Assembly: GCA_018882625.1 (NCBI GenBank)
Contig: VERO01000017.1
Location: 1 to 17,151, forward strand
Direction of reading: 5' to 3'
Source: Phycisphaerales bacterium
GTDB taxonomy: Bacteria > Planctomycetota > Phycisphaerae > Phycisphaerales > SM1A02
DNA: 17,151 bases
The notes under the pieces were generated by a model that saw only the letters and a program-made list of their open reading frames with translations, made no database searches and had not been told where the DNA came from. The translations under genes were made by a program, and so were the position numbers. Shown piece by piece: positions 1 through 7,071 of the stretch; the stretch's first letter is position 1; each line of letters opens with the position of its first letter.

Positions 1-160
1 CCTGGTCTGGTGCGGCGATGCGACGCTCGCGGATGCCGGTGCGCTGCACGATCCACTCGTCCGACGTGTCGACCATCTTCTCGAGGTCGAAGTTCGTCAG
101 GCGGCGATCCGGCACGTAGCGGCCGAGGCCGGCGATGCCGACGGGAACGACGTTGGCCAC
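1..160 (-). CDS. fabH: beta-ketoacyl-ACP synthase III (FabH), 5' part only
   Basis: FabH condenses acetyl-CoA with malonyl-ACP to start type II fatty acid synthesis in the cytoplasm. Only the first 53 codons lie in the window; the gene runs off the left edge. The reading starts at a GTG (bases 158-160) and gives VPVGIAGLGRYVPDRRLTN followed by the family signature DTSDEWIVQRTGIRERR, which is conserved at the N terminus of FabH. The catalytic Cys-His-Asn lie outside the window. The GTG start is supported by a Shine-Dalgarno GGGAGG seven bases upstream and by alignment of the N terminus with the family. It lies 42 bases after the plsX stop, in the classic rpmF-plsX-fabH order, so it is probably co-transcribed from the promoter ahead of rpmF. 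Identity is strong despite the truncation; paralogous KAS III enzymes cannot be fully excluded. Confidence 0.9.
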   Translation of the reverse strand, partial: MANVVPVGIAGLGRYVPDRRLTNFDLEKMVDTSDEWIVQRTGIRERRIAAPDQ

Positions 161-167
161 TTCAGTG

Positions 168-173
168 CCTCCC
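168..173 (-). promoter_or_regulatory. Shine-Dalgarno site of fabH
   Basis: On the minus strand this reads GGGAGG, seven bases before the GTG start. It decides the non-ATG start of fabH and is one of the clearest ribosome binding sites in the window. Confidence 0.7.
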
Positions 174-202
174 ACCGGCTGCGGTTGCGCTGCGACAGCG
201 GC

Positions 203-1228
203 TCATGCGTTGGGCTCCGCCTGCGGCAGTTCGCACTCCCGCGCCGCCCGCACGATGTGGTCGTTGACCTTGGCGTCCATGGCCCGGCATGCAAAGCGGA
301 TGGCGTTGGCGAACGCTGGCGCGCGCGAACGGCCGTGGCAGATGGTGACGCAGCCCTTGACGCCGAGCAGCAGCGCGCCGCCGTACTCGGAGAAGTCGAT
401 GCGCGGCATGATGCCGTGCTTGACCGCCCCCATGCGCTCGGGCTCGACGCCCGATTTCTGCATCAGGCCGAACATCGTGCGGACGAGGTACTCGGCGAGG
501 CCTTCGCTGACCTTGAGCACGACGTTGCCGGTGAAGCCGTCGGTCACGACCACGTGGCACTCGCCGGAGTACAGCTCGACGCCCTCGACGTTGCCGTGGA
601 AGTGGCTCGGCAGCTGCTTCATCAGTGCGCGCGCCTCGCGCACCAGCGGGTTGCCCTTCAGTTCCTCGCTGCCGATGTTGAGGATGCCAACCTTGGGATT
701 CGGAATGCCGAACGTGCCGCCGTAGTAGGCCGATCCCATCAGCGCGTACTGCGCGAGGTGGCTCGCCTTGGGCTCGATGTTGGCGCCGACGTCAAGCAGG
801 ACGATGGGGCCGCTGAAGGTGGGCACCGTGACGCAGATGCCGGGGCGCACCACGCCGGGCAGGCGGCGCATGTGCATCTGCGCGGCGGTGACGCACGCGC
901 CGGTGTTGCCCGCGCTGATCACGGCGTCGAGGCGGTTGGGGTCCTTGGGGGATCCCATCTTGCCCATGACCGAGATCGAGCTGTTCTTCTTGGTGCGGAC
1001 CGAGTCGACCGGCGGGTCATCCATCTCGATGACTTCCGTGGTCGCGACGATCTCGAGCTTCTTGCCGGCGTTGATGCCGCGCTCCTCGAGGGTCTCGGCG
1101 ATCAGCGGGCCGTCGCCGATGAGGACAAGGGTGTCGTCGGCGTGGAGGGTCTCCACGGCCGCGATGCAGCCCTTCAGGATCTCGTCGGGGGCGTTGTCGC
1201 CCCCCATCACGTCGACGCCGATGCGCAT
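203..1228 (-). CDS. plsX: phosphate acyltransferase PlsX
   Basis: PlsX makes acyl-phosphate from acyl-ACP and phosphate, feeding PlsY in the first acylation of glycerol-3-phosphate during phospholipid synthesis; it is a peripheral membrane enzyme. The 341-residue product has the usual family length and its blocks in order: N-terminal GVDVMGGDNAP, then SVRTKKNSSISVMGKM, DAVISAGNTGA, LLDVGANIEPK, VGILNIGSEELKGN and VVVTDGFTGNVVLK. The ATG at 1228 places the canonical N terminus exactly. No convincing Shine-Dalgarno is seen ahead of it, so translation may be coupled to rpmF, whose stop is 20 bases upstream. It sits between rpmF and fabH, the order found in many bacteria, which supports coordinated control of membrane synthesis and growth. 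Identification is secure. Confidence 0.97.
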   Translation of the reverse strand: MRIGVDVMGGDNAPDEILKGCIAAVETLHADDTLVLIGDGPLIAETLEERGINAGKKLEIVATTEVIEMDDPPVDSVRTKKNSSISVMGKMGSPKDPNRLDAVISAGNTGACVTAAQMHMRRLPGVVRPGICVTVPTFSGPIVLLDVGANIEPKASHLAQYALMGSAYYGGTFGIPNPKVGILNIGSEELKGNPLVREARALMKQLPSHFHGNVEGVELYSGECHVVVTDGFTGNVVLKVSEGLAEYLVRTMFGLMQKSGVEPERMGAVKHGIMPRIDFSEYGGALLLGVKGCVTICHGRSRAPAFANAIRFACRAMDAKVNDHIVRAARECELPQAEPNA

Positions 1229-1248
1229 GGCGCGGGGTCGGGGATGGG

Positions 1249-1437
1249 TCAGCTGGCGTCAGACTGCAGGGACTTCATCTGAAGCCCTGGGCGGAGGTAG
1301 CCGCATCCGGCGCAGGCCGCGTGCGGGCGCTTGGTGTTGCCGCAGTTAGGGCACAGCACGGTGTGGGCCGGGCGCAGGGCCTGGTGGTTGCGGCGGCGGC
1401 GGGTACGACCGGGGGAGGTGCGGAATGCGGGTTGCAT
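1249..1437 (-). CDS. rpmF: 50S ribosomal protein L32
   Basis: L32 is a small zinc-ribbon protein of the large ribosomal subunit. The 62-residue product has the basic N-terminal arm (RTRRRRNHQAL at residues 11-21), then the zinc ribbon Cys29-x2-Cys32 and Cys42-x2-Cys45 (CPNCG ... CAGCGY), as in the C+ form of the family. It ends in a tail of about 15 residues after CGY, a little longer than usual. The N terminus reads MQPAFRTSP rather than the common MAVPKRKTS, which is a normal degree of variation. The start is supported by AGGA five bases upstream. It is first in the rpmF-plsX-fabH cluster and is preceded by a strong promoter and a leader hairpin. Confidence 0.93.
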   Translation of the reverse strand: MQPAFRTSPGRTRRRRNHQALRPAHTVLCPNCGNTKRPHAACAGCGYLRPGLQMKSLQSDAS

Positions 1438-1455
1438 GGTGTTCCTGTGGAAAAG

Positions 1456-1473
1456 CCGCCCAGCGGGGGGCGG
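1456..1473 (-). other. GC-rich hairpin in the rpmF leader
   Basis: On the minus strand CCGCCC pairs perfectly with GGGCGG around a six-base loop, and CTTTTCC follows. The hairpin would lie at the extreme 5' end of the transcript predicted from the promoter at 1481-1508. It could stabilise the message or act as an attenuator; the U run is short, so intrinsic termination here is doubtful. The pairing is seen directly; the function is inference. Confidence 0.4.
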
Positions 1474-1480
1474 AGGGACA

Positions 1481-1508
1481 ATTCTACGGGGAGGGGGGGT
1501 AGTGTCAA
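1481..1508 (-). promoter_or_regulatory. sigma70-type promoter for rpmF-plsX-fabH
   Basis: On the minus strand a perfect -35 hexamer TTGACA (bases 1503-1508) is followed after 16 bases by TAGAAT (bases 1481-1486), five of six matches to the -10 consensus. Transcription would begin near base 1474, giving a leader of about 37 bases before rpmF. It is the best promoter match I found in the window and stands out in a GC-rich background. Confidence 0.75.
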
Positions 1509-1526
1509 GATCCTCGGGTCATCCCG

Positions 1527-1555
1527 TTGCAGGGTCGGGCGGGTTTCGTTACGAT
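1527..1555 (+). promoter_or_regulatory. candidate promoter for rpsL
   Basis: TTGCAG (1527-1532) and TACGAT (1550-1555) are separated by 17 bases. The -35 match is modest (3 of 6) and the -10 match fair (4 of 6). The predicted start near 1562 would leave a leader of about 27 bases before the rpsL ATG. It is divergent from the rpmF promoter and only about 18 bases from it, so the two promoters may interfere or be co-regulated. Confidence 0.4.
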
Positions 1556-1577
1556 CTTCCGTCCGCCCCAAAAGGCC

Positions 1578-1582
1578 AAAGG
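1578..1582 (+). promoter_or_regulatory. Shine-Dalgarno site of rpsL
   Basis: AAAGG lies six bases before the ATG at 1589. It selects this ATG over in-frame upstream codons, which would start inside the divergent rpmF gene and lengthen S12 by up to 86 unrelated residues. Confidence 0.6.
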
Positions 1583-1588
1583 TTCGAC

Positions 1589-1975
1589 ATGCCGACCATC
1601 AACCAGCTCGTCCGCAAGCCCCGCCGCACCCCCAAGGCCAAGAGCAAGACCAGGGATCTTGCCCAGTGCCCCCAGCGCCGCGGCGTCTGCCTGCAGGTGA
1701 AGACCGTCACCCCGAAGAAGCCCAACTCCGCGCTCCGCAAGGTGTGCCGCGTCAGGCTCTCCAACGGCAAGGAAGTCACCGCCTACATCGGCGGCGAGGG
1801 CCACAACCTGCAGGAGCACTCGATCGTGCTCGTGCGCGGTGGCCGTGTGCGCGACCTCCCCGGCGTGCGCTACCACGTGGTCCGCGGCACCCTCGACTGC
1901 CTCGGTGTCGATGGCCGCAAGAAGGGCCGTTCGCTCTACGGCGTCAAGCGCAAGGCCGCTGCCGCCAAGAAGTGA
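1589..1975 (+). CDS. rpsL: 30S ribosomal protein S12
   Basis: S12 sits at the decoding centre of the small subunit and controls translational accuracy. The 128-residue product starts PTINQLVRKPR and keeps the family core: CPQRRGVC, TPKKPNSALRKVCRVRL, YIGGEGHNLQEHS and LPGVRYHVVRG. Lys43, where streptomycin-resistance changes often occur, is conserved. Asp89, methylthiolated in E. coli, is conserved too. Residue 88 is Arg (codon 1850-1852) where E. coli and most bacteria have Lys; K88R is a classic streptomycin-resistance substitution. The start is fixed by alignment and by the Shine-Dalgarno site. rpsG follows after 142 bases, as in the str operon. Confidence 0.98.
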   Translation: MPTINQLVRKPRRTPKAKSKTRDLAQCPQRRGVCLQVKTVTPKKPNSALRKVCRVRLSNGKEVTAYIGGEGHNLQEHSIVLVRGGRVRDLPGVRYHVVRGTLDCLGVDGRKKGRSLYGVKRKAAAAKK

Positions 1976-2006
1976 CCGGTGACATGAACACGCACGGAGA
2001 CCGGCG

Positions 2007-2025
2007 CGTGCCGGCTCCGGGCACG
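2007..2025 (+). other. hairpin in the rpsL-rpsG spacer
   Basis: CGTGCC (2007-2012) pairs with GGCACG (2020-2025) around a seven-base loop. No U tract follows, so it is unlikely to be a terminator. In E. coli the rpsL-rpsG spacer is the target of S7 autoregulation, so this spacer is a reasonable place to look for an S7 site. I see no specific match to the E. coli element. Confidence 0.25.
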
Positions 2026-2104
2026 TAGCTGCGGCGAACCATCCGGAGATGCCCATCCTCCCGCCGCGGCCAAACCTGGCCCAGCATCCGCTGGACCGAA
2101 GCCG

Positions 2105-2110
2105 AAAGGA
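2105..2110 (+). promoter_or_regulatory. Shine-Dalgarno site of rpsG
   Basis: AAAGGA lies seven bases before the ATG at 2118 and supports that start. Confidence 0.65.
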
Positions 2111-2117
2111 TTGACCC

Positions 2118-2608
<491 letters not shown>

Positions 2609-2612
<4 letters not shown>

Positions 2613-3898
2613 CCGCTGCCTTGGCGCACCCGGACCCGGGCTCGCCCAGCGACCAGACCACGCATCACACCGTCCGTGCCGGCGATGCCGGCTCCGGTCT
2701 GTCGCGTTGGCACCGGCAGGAGATCCTGCCGTGGTTTGGCACGGACGCGCAGCGCAGGCTGCGCGGGTCGCACGCCGCGGTGGTCGGGTGCGGTGCGCTC
2801 GGTGGCGCGCAGGTGGACCTGCTCGCGCGCGCGGGCGTGGGGCGCATCACGCTCATCGACCGCGATGTGGTCGAGTGGACGAACCTGCAGCGGCAGTCGC
2901 TCTACGTGGAGGACGATGCGCGGCGCGGCGTGACGAAGGTCGCGGCGGCGGCGGCGCGCGTGCGCGCGATCGACTCGTCGATTGCGGTGCGCGAGTGCGC
3001 GGCGGATCTCGTGCCGGAGAACGCGCTCGAGTGCATCGGCGACGCGGACGTGATCGTGGACGGGCTCGACGGGTTCGAGACGCGGTACATCCTCAATGAC
3101 GTGGCGGTGTCGCGCGGCGTGCCCTATGTGCACTGCGGCGTGGTGGCGGCGCGCGGCACGACGATGCCGGTGATGTCGGGCGCGCGCAGCGGCGGTGCGG
3201 CGGGCGATGGCGCGGCAGGCGGCCCGTGCCTGCGGTGCGTGTTCGACGAGCCACCGGCGGCGGGCGCGGAACCCACGTGCGACACGGCGGGCGTATTCGG
3301 GCCCGCGGTGGCGGTGATGGCGGGGCTCGCGGCGGCGAACGCGATCCGGCTGCTGGCGGGGCTGCGCGATCAGGTGGACATGGCGCTGGTGTCGGTGGAC
3401 CTGGCGGGTGGCGCGCACGGCGCCGGGGGCGCGACCGGTGCGGGTATGGGTGCGGCAGGCGCGGGTGCGGCGCCCATCTTCATGCGCATGTCACTGGAGG
3501 GCGCGCGGCGTGAGGATTGCGTGTGCTGCGGTGCGCGGCGCTTCGAGTGGCTGATGGGTACGCGCACGAGCGATACGACCGCACTGTGCGGGCGCAACGC
3601 CGTGCAGGTGAAGCCGGCGCGGGCGGCGGGTTCGGCACGCGATGCCGCAGCGGGCACCGCAGGAGTCGGGGCGGACTGCAGCGGTCTGCATTCGCTTGAT
3701 GCCCTCGCGGCCCGCCTGCGCGAGCTGGGCGACGTGCGTGTGGAGGCTGGCGTGCTGCATGCGATGCCGCGCGGCGAGAAATCCCGGGCGGGGTATCCGA
3801 TCGAGCTTGCGGTCTTCGCCGATGGCCGCACGATCGTGCGCGGCACGAGCGACATCGACGAGGCCAGGCGCATCCACGCGCGGCTCGTGGGTTCGTGA
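2609..3898 (+). CDS. ThiF/MoeB-family E1-like adenylyltransferase
   Basis: Proteins of this family adenylate the C-terminal glycine of a ubiquitin-like sulfur carrier (ThiS, MoaD or similar) for thiamine, molybdopterin or other sulfur transfer. The 429-residue product shows the nucleotide-binding loop VVGCGALGG (58-66), DRDVVEWTNLQRQ (84-96), Lys110, and DGLDGFETRYILND (151-164). The catalytic Cys is probably Cys224 in TCDTAGVFGP. Two zinc-binding pairs are visible, Cys207-x2-Cys210 and Cys304-x2-Cys307. A C-terminal part with FEWLMGT and LCGRNAVQV (312-334) resembles the tail of Bacillus-type ThiF. A Gly/Ala-rich stretch (266-289) looks like a flexible linker. There is no rhodanese domain and no sulfur-carrier gene nearby, so the true partner is unknown. 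The GTG start overlaps the rpsG stop by four bases and has no Shine-Dalgarno; residues 1-30 before the conserved core are not typical. Confidence 0.88.
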
Positions 3899-3929
3899 GC
3901 CGGGCTGCCACTCGCATTCGCGCGATTTA

Positions 3930-3943
3930 GACAGTGCGCTGTC
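3930..3943 (+). other. short inverted repeat upstream of the DinB-like gene
   Basis: GACAG and CTGTC flank a four-base centre TGCG, about 36 bases before the ATG of the next gene. It could be an operator or a small stem-loop after the ThiF-like gene. No U tract follows. The repeat is real, but five-base arms can occur by chance. Confidence 0.3.
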
Positions 3944-3966
3944 ACCGGCAGCGGCGTGCGCCGGGC

Positions 3967-3972
3967 TATCCT
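3967..3972 (+). promoter_or_regulatory. -10-like hexamer abutting the DinB-like gene start
   Basis: TATCCT (4 of 6 matches to TATAAT, and a TANNNT pattern) ends seven bases before the ATG at 3980. If it is used, transcription would begin at or one base before the start codon, giving a leaderless message. This fits the absence of a Shine-Dalgarno site. No good -35 hexamer is seen at the right distance. Confidence 0.3.
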
Positions 3973-3979
3973 CATCCGC

Positions 3980-4480
3980 ATGGGACAACTCGGCACTGCA
4001 CTCTCTGACGGACTGAAGATGACCATTGGCTACGCGGATGCGCTCGTGAAGACGATTCCCGACGCGCGCTTCGCGGAGATGCCCAAGGATGACCTCAACA
4101 GCCCGGCGTTCCTGATCGGGCACCTGGCGATCTACGCGCCGAAGATGGCCGAGATGATGGGCCACACCGGCGCGTGCAGCGTGCCCGCATCGTGGGAGGA
4201 GCTCTTCAAGAACGGCGCGAAGTGCGTGTCGACGCCGGGCGCCTACCCGTCGAAGTCGGAGCTCGTGAGGGCATTCACCGACGGTTGGACGACCGTGGCG
4301 AACCTCCTGCCGAAGGTCGACGACTCCGTGTTCAACGGGCCCAATCCCTACGAGGGGCTGCGTGACCGCCTGCCGAACCTCGCCGGCGTCGCATCGTTCA
4401 TGTGCCTGGCGCACAACATGATGCACCTTGGCCAGATCAGCGCGTGGCGCCGCGTGGCAGGGCTCGGCTCGGCGATGTGA
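3980..4480 (+). CDS. DinB-superfamily four-helix protein
   Basis: The 166-residue product looks like a DinB/YfiT-type helical bundle. This superfamily carries a metal bound by three histidines and includes thiol-dependent transferases such as bacillithiol and mycothiol S-transferases, and many uncharacterised members. The triad is visible: His48 in FLIGHLAIYAP, then His145 and His149 in AHNMMHLGQISAWRR, a characteristic HxxxH followed by Gln. Length is normal for the family and there is no signal peptide, so it should be cytoplasmic. The ATG at 3980 is preferred; a GTG at 3956 would add eight residues (MRRAILIR) and cannot be excluded, since neither has a good Shine-Dalgarno. The next gene begins within 20 bases. 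Substrate is unknown. Confidence 0.8.
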   Translation: MGQLGTALSDGLKMTIGYADALVKTIPDARFAEMPKDDLNSPAFLIGHLAIYAPKMAEMMGHTGACSVPASWEELFKNGAKCVSTPGAYPSKSELVRAFTDGWTTVANLLPKVDDSVFNGPNPYEGLRDRLPNLAGVASFMCLAHNMMHLGQISAWRRVAGLGSAM

Positions 4481-4497
4481 TCCCGATGGGGCTTCAC

Positions 4498-7071
4498 ATG
4501 CTGACTCTTCCGGCTCGCGCCGCCGCGCATGCGGCGGTGCTGGCGCTCTCGTGCGCACTCGCGCTGTGTGTCGTGGCGCCGCGCGTCGCGTGCGCGCAGG
4601 GCACCTCGGGCGCGATCCCGGATCCGATGTCGGTGGGCGAGCTGAAGCTGCTGCTTGAGCAGCGGGCGGACCTTCCGCCCGGCGTGTGGCCGCAGATCCA
4701 GGCTGCGCATGACGCATATGCGCGCCGCGCCGAGGAGTTCCGCGACGGGGACGTGGAGAGGTTCCAGAAGAGGTTTCGGTCGATGGCGACCGCGGAGGAC
4801 CTTCAGGCGCAGCTCGCACAGTGGCAGGCCACGATGCGCGAGTACTCGGAGCTGGCGCGCAAGCTGGACACGATCGACGAGGGGCTCTTCGCGGACGTGG
4901 CGAAGGTGCTCGCGGCATCGCCTGATGCGGTGGCGGCGGTCGAGAGCGCGAAGCTCGCACGGCGGCGCCAGGCGCTGAGGATGGGTATGGGCCGGGCGAC
5001 GATGTCGCCGAGCACCTCGGCCGATGTCGAGCAGGTGGCCTTTGATGTGGGGATCCCCGATGCGGCGCGTGCAGGTGTGCGGCAGGCGCTGGCGGGCTAC
5101 GGCGCGAAGCAGTCGCCTGCGCTGCGCGACTTTGGCGACCGCATGCAGCAGGTGTACATCGAGTTCGTGAAGGTGCAGATGGCGGCGCTCCAAGTCCCCG
5201 CAGGGGACGGCGAGGGTGCACGGTCGGGCGGCATGGCGGCTGACGAGGCTGCGACGGAGGCGGTGTGGGCGCGCCTTGGTCCGGAGGTCACGCGGCAGCG
5301 CAAGCAGCTGCTCGCCAACAACCGCGCGGCGGCGCGCGCGGTGATCGAGGCGCTTGAGCAGTATCCCGATGCGCAGCAGCGCTTCATGGACCGGTGGATC
5401 GTTGAGTCGTACCCGGCGATCCCGGACAGCGAGAGCACCGGAGTGCCGCAGGCAGGACGGCGCGCGCTGAGGCTGAAGTCGATTGACGATGCGGCGCGCG
5501 AGTCGCTTCGGCTGGCGATCGCCGAGTGGCGCGCTGCGGACGGCGCGATCGTGGAGGAGTGGTCGACGGCCACGGACGACTTCGATTCGGCGCAGATCCC
5601 GCTGTCCTTCGGCCAGGAGGCATTCGGCGCCTTCAACGAGCTGGTCGTGGAGCTCCAGCGGCGGCGCACGGAGCGTGCAGCGCAGGCGCTCAAGGCGATC
5701 GAGGCCGTGGTGGGCTCTGAGGCTTCGGCCATCGTGCGCGGCACCGACTTCAGCCGCGACGATGAGCTGCTGGCGCCGGAGCAGGCTGATCCGGAGGCAG
5801 CCGCGCAAGGGGCGGCGCAGACGGGGGACCGTCTCGAGCTTGCCCGCGAGCACTTCCTTCGTGAGCACGGCCAGCGGCTCGCCAGCTGGAGCCGCCCACT
5901 TGGTCCCGAGGATGTGGCGCGCGTCGCGGCCGCGCTTGCGGCTGACGCGGGGCAGCGTTCCGTGATCGAGACGCTCGCGGCAGATCACGCGTCGGGGTGG
6001 GTATCGCGAATCGACCCGATCTTCGCGGAGTCGCGGACGCGCATCGAGCGCTCCCTCGTGGATGACGGAGACGGCATATCGGCTGTCGAGGAATGGCCTA
6101 AGTCCGTGGAGGCGGCAGGCGGCATCCGCGATGCGCTCGATGCGGAGTTCTTCGATGGGCTGGCAGCGGTGACGGCAGGCACAGGCGGCGAGCGCGTCGT
6201 GGGCGCGCTGCGGCAGCTGCGCACGATTGACGGCGCTGTACGCGACGATGCGGCACTGGTGTCACGGCAGATGGGTGCCCGGCCATCGGGGTGGCGCATC
6301 GATCCGCTCGAGGGGGTGTGGCAGTCTGTCGCCCCGGAGCGGCGCGAGGATCTGGTGGCGATGCTCGTGGCTGCGCTTCCGGCGATGCTGCAATCGGCGG
6401 ATGCGGCGCGGGTCGCCGCGCGCGGCGTCTCGGAGGTGGAGCAGCAGGTGCAGCGACTTGGCGCTGAATCGCCGGAGGCCGAGCGGATGGCGGCATTCCA
6501 GCGGATGACGGACATCTGGAGTCAGCGCACCAAGGCCAGCGAGGCGCTGCGCGCCGCGGAGGATGCGCTTGCGCAGGGCGCGCTCGCGCTGCTCGCCGAG
6601 GATGCGCGTGCGCGTGTGCGGCTGGAGCGCACCCGCAGGCAGAATCCCCAGTACTTCCGGGACGACCCGGTCAAGCGCGCATATGACCGCGCGCTGGCGC
6701 TCGATGGACTCGACGATGCGGTGCGCACGGCGATCACAGCGGCGCTGACCGAGTACCTGTCGGCACGCGACGCGTCCGAGGGCACTCTGGTGGAGGCTGT
6801 GGGAGTGCGCCCGGAGTACCCGGTGTTCGATCCGGAGTCGCCGGAGTCCGAGGCCCGGTTCGCGAAGCAGTACGAGGCGTGGATGCTTGCCAACGAGAAG
6901 GTGGAGCGGATGCTCTACATCCGGCGCAGCGGCCGGGAGCGTGCGCTGCTGGCGCTCTCGAGCATCCTTGGTCCCGACCGCATGAGGGCGGCCCAGGTGC
7001 CCGATGCCGCAGCGCTCGCCCGCGAGGAGGCACGGCGCAATGCGGGGGAAGACGTGGATTCGGGCGAATGA
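4498..7071 (+). CDS. large exported helical repeat protein of unknown function
   Basis: I do not recognise this family. The product is about 857 residues from the ATG at 4498 (861 from the ATG at 4486; neither has a clear Shine-Dalgarno). It opens with a signal peptide: hydrophobic stretch AAVLALSCALALCVVA, then a likely signal peptidase site after ACA at residue 33. The mature part is charged, rich in Ala, Arg and Glu, and predicted mainly helical, with no further membrane segment. By eye I see at least four or five degenerate copies of a unit whose first helix has an 'AhxxAhxxY' pattern: QIQAAHDAYARRAEE, VRQALAGYGAKQSPAL, LRLAIAEWRAADGAIVEE, VIETLAADHASGWVSRI and ITAALTEYLSARDASE. These are followed by an arginine-rich second segment. 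No catalytic motif or cysteine pattern is evident. Its stop overlaps the glpK start (ATGA), so it belongs to the same operon. Periplasmic or cell-surface location is inferred. Confidence 0.8.
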   Translation: MLTLPARAAAHAAVLALSCALALCVVAPRVACAQGTSGAIPDPMSVGELKLLLEQRADLPPGVWPQIQAAHDAYARRAEEFRDGDVERFQKRFRSMATAEDLQAQLAQWQATMREYSELARKLDTIDEGLFADVAKVLAASPDAVAAVESAKLARRRQALRMGMGRATMSPSTSADVEQVAFDVGIPDAARAGVRQALAGYGAKQSPALRDFGDRMQQVYIEFVKVQMAALQVPAGDGEGARSGGMAADEAATEAVWARLGPEVTRQRKQLLANNRAAARAVIEALEQYPDAQQRFMDRWIVESYPAIPDSESTGVPQAGRRALRLKSIDDAARESLRLAIAEWRAADGAIVEEWSTATDDFDSAQIPLSFGQEAFGAFNELVVELQRRRTERAAQALKAIEAVVGSEASAIVRGTDFSRDDELLAPEQADPEAAAQGAAQTGDRLELAREHFLREHGQRLASWSRPLGPEDVARVAAALAADAGQRSVIETLAADHASGWVSRIDPIFAESRTRIERSLVDDGDGISAVEEWPKSVEAAGGIRDALDAEFFDGLAAVTAGTGGERVVGALRQLRTIDGAVRDDAALVSRQMGARPSGWRIDPLEGVWQSVAPERREDLVAMLVAALPAMLQSADAARVAARGVSEVEQQVQRLGAESPEAERMAAFQRMTDIWSQRTKASEALRAAEDALAQGALALLAEDARARVRLERTRRQNPQYFRDDPVKRAYDRALALDGLDDAVRTAITAALTEYLSARDASEGTLVEAVGVRPEYPVFDPESPESEARFAKQYEAWMLANEKVERMLYIRRSGRERALLALSSILGPDRMRAAQVPDAAALAREEARRNAGEDVDSGE

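Noticed and set aside
185..1282. A 365-residue plus-strand frame opposite plsX
   Set aside because: It is antisense to a secure plsX and made of Asp/His/Ala/Val-rich shadow sequence with no family motif.
1331..1588. An N-terminal extension of S12 by 86 residues
   Set aside because: It would start inside the divergent rpmF gene and run through both promoters. The canonical S12 start at 1589 has its own Shine-Dalgarno site.
3491..5988. Long minus-strand frames of 576 and 546 residues opposite the ThiF-like, DinB-like and exported-protein genes
   Set aside because: They have shadow composition (Arg, His, Pro, Ala) and no motif, and they are antisense to better-supported genes.
6879..7067. An N-terminal extension of glycerol kinase
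   Set aside because: It lies within the end of the exported repeat protein gene, and the conserved GlpK N terminus begins at the ATG at 7068.
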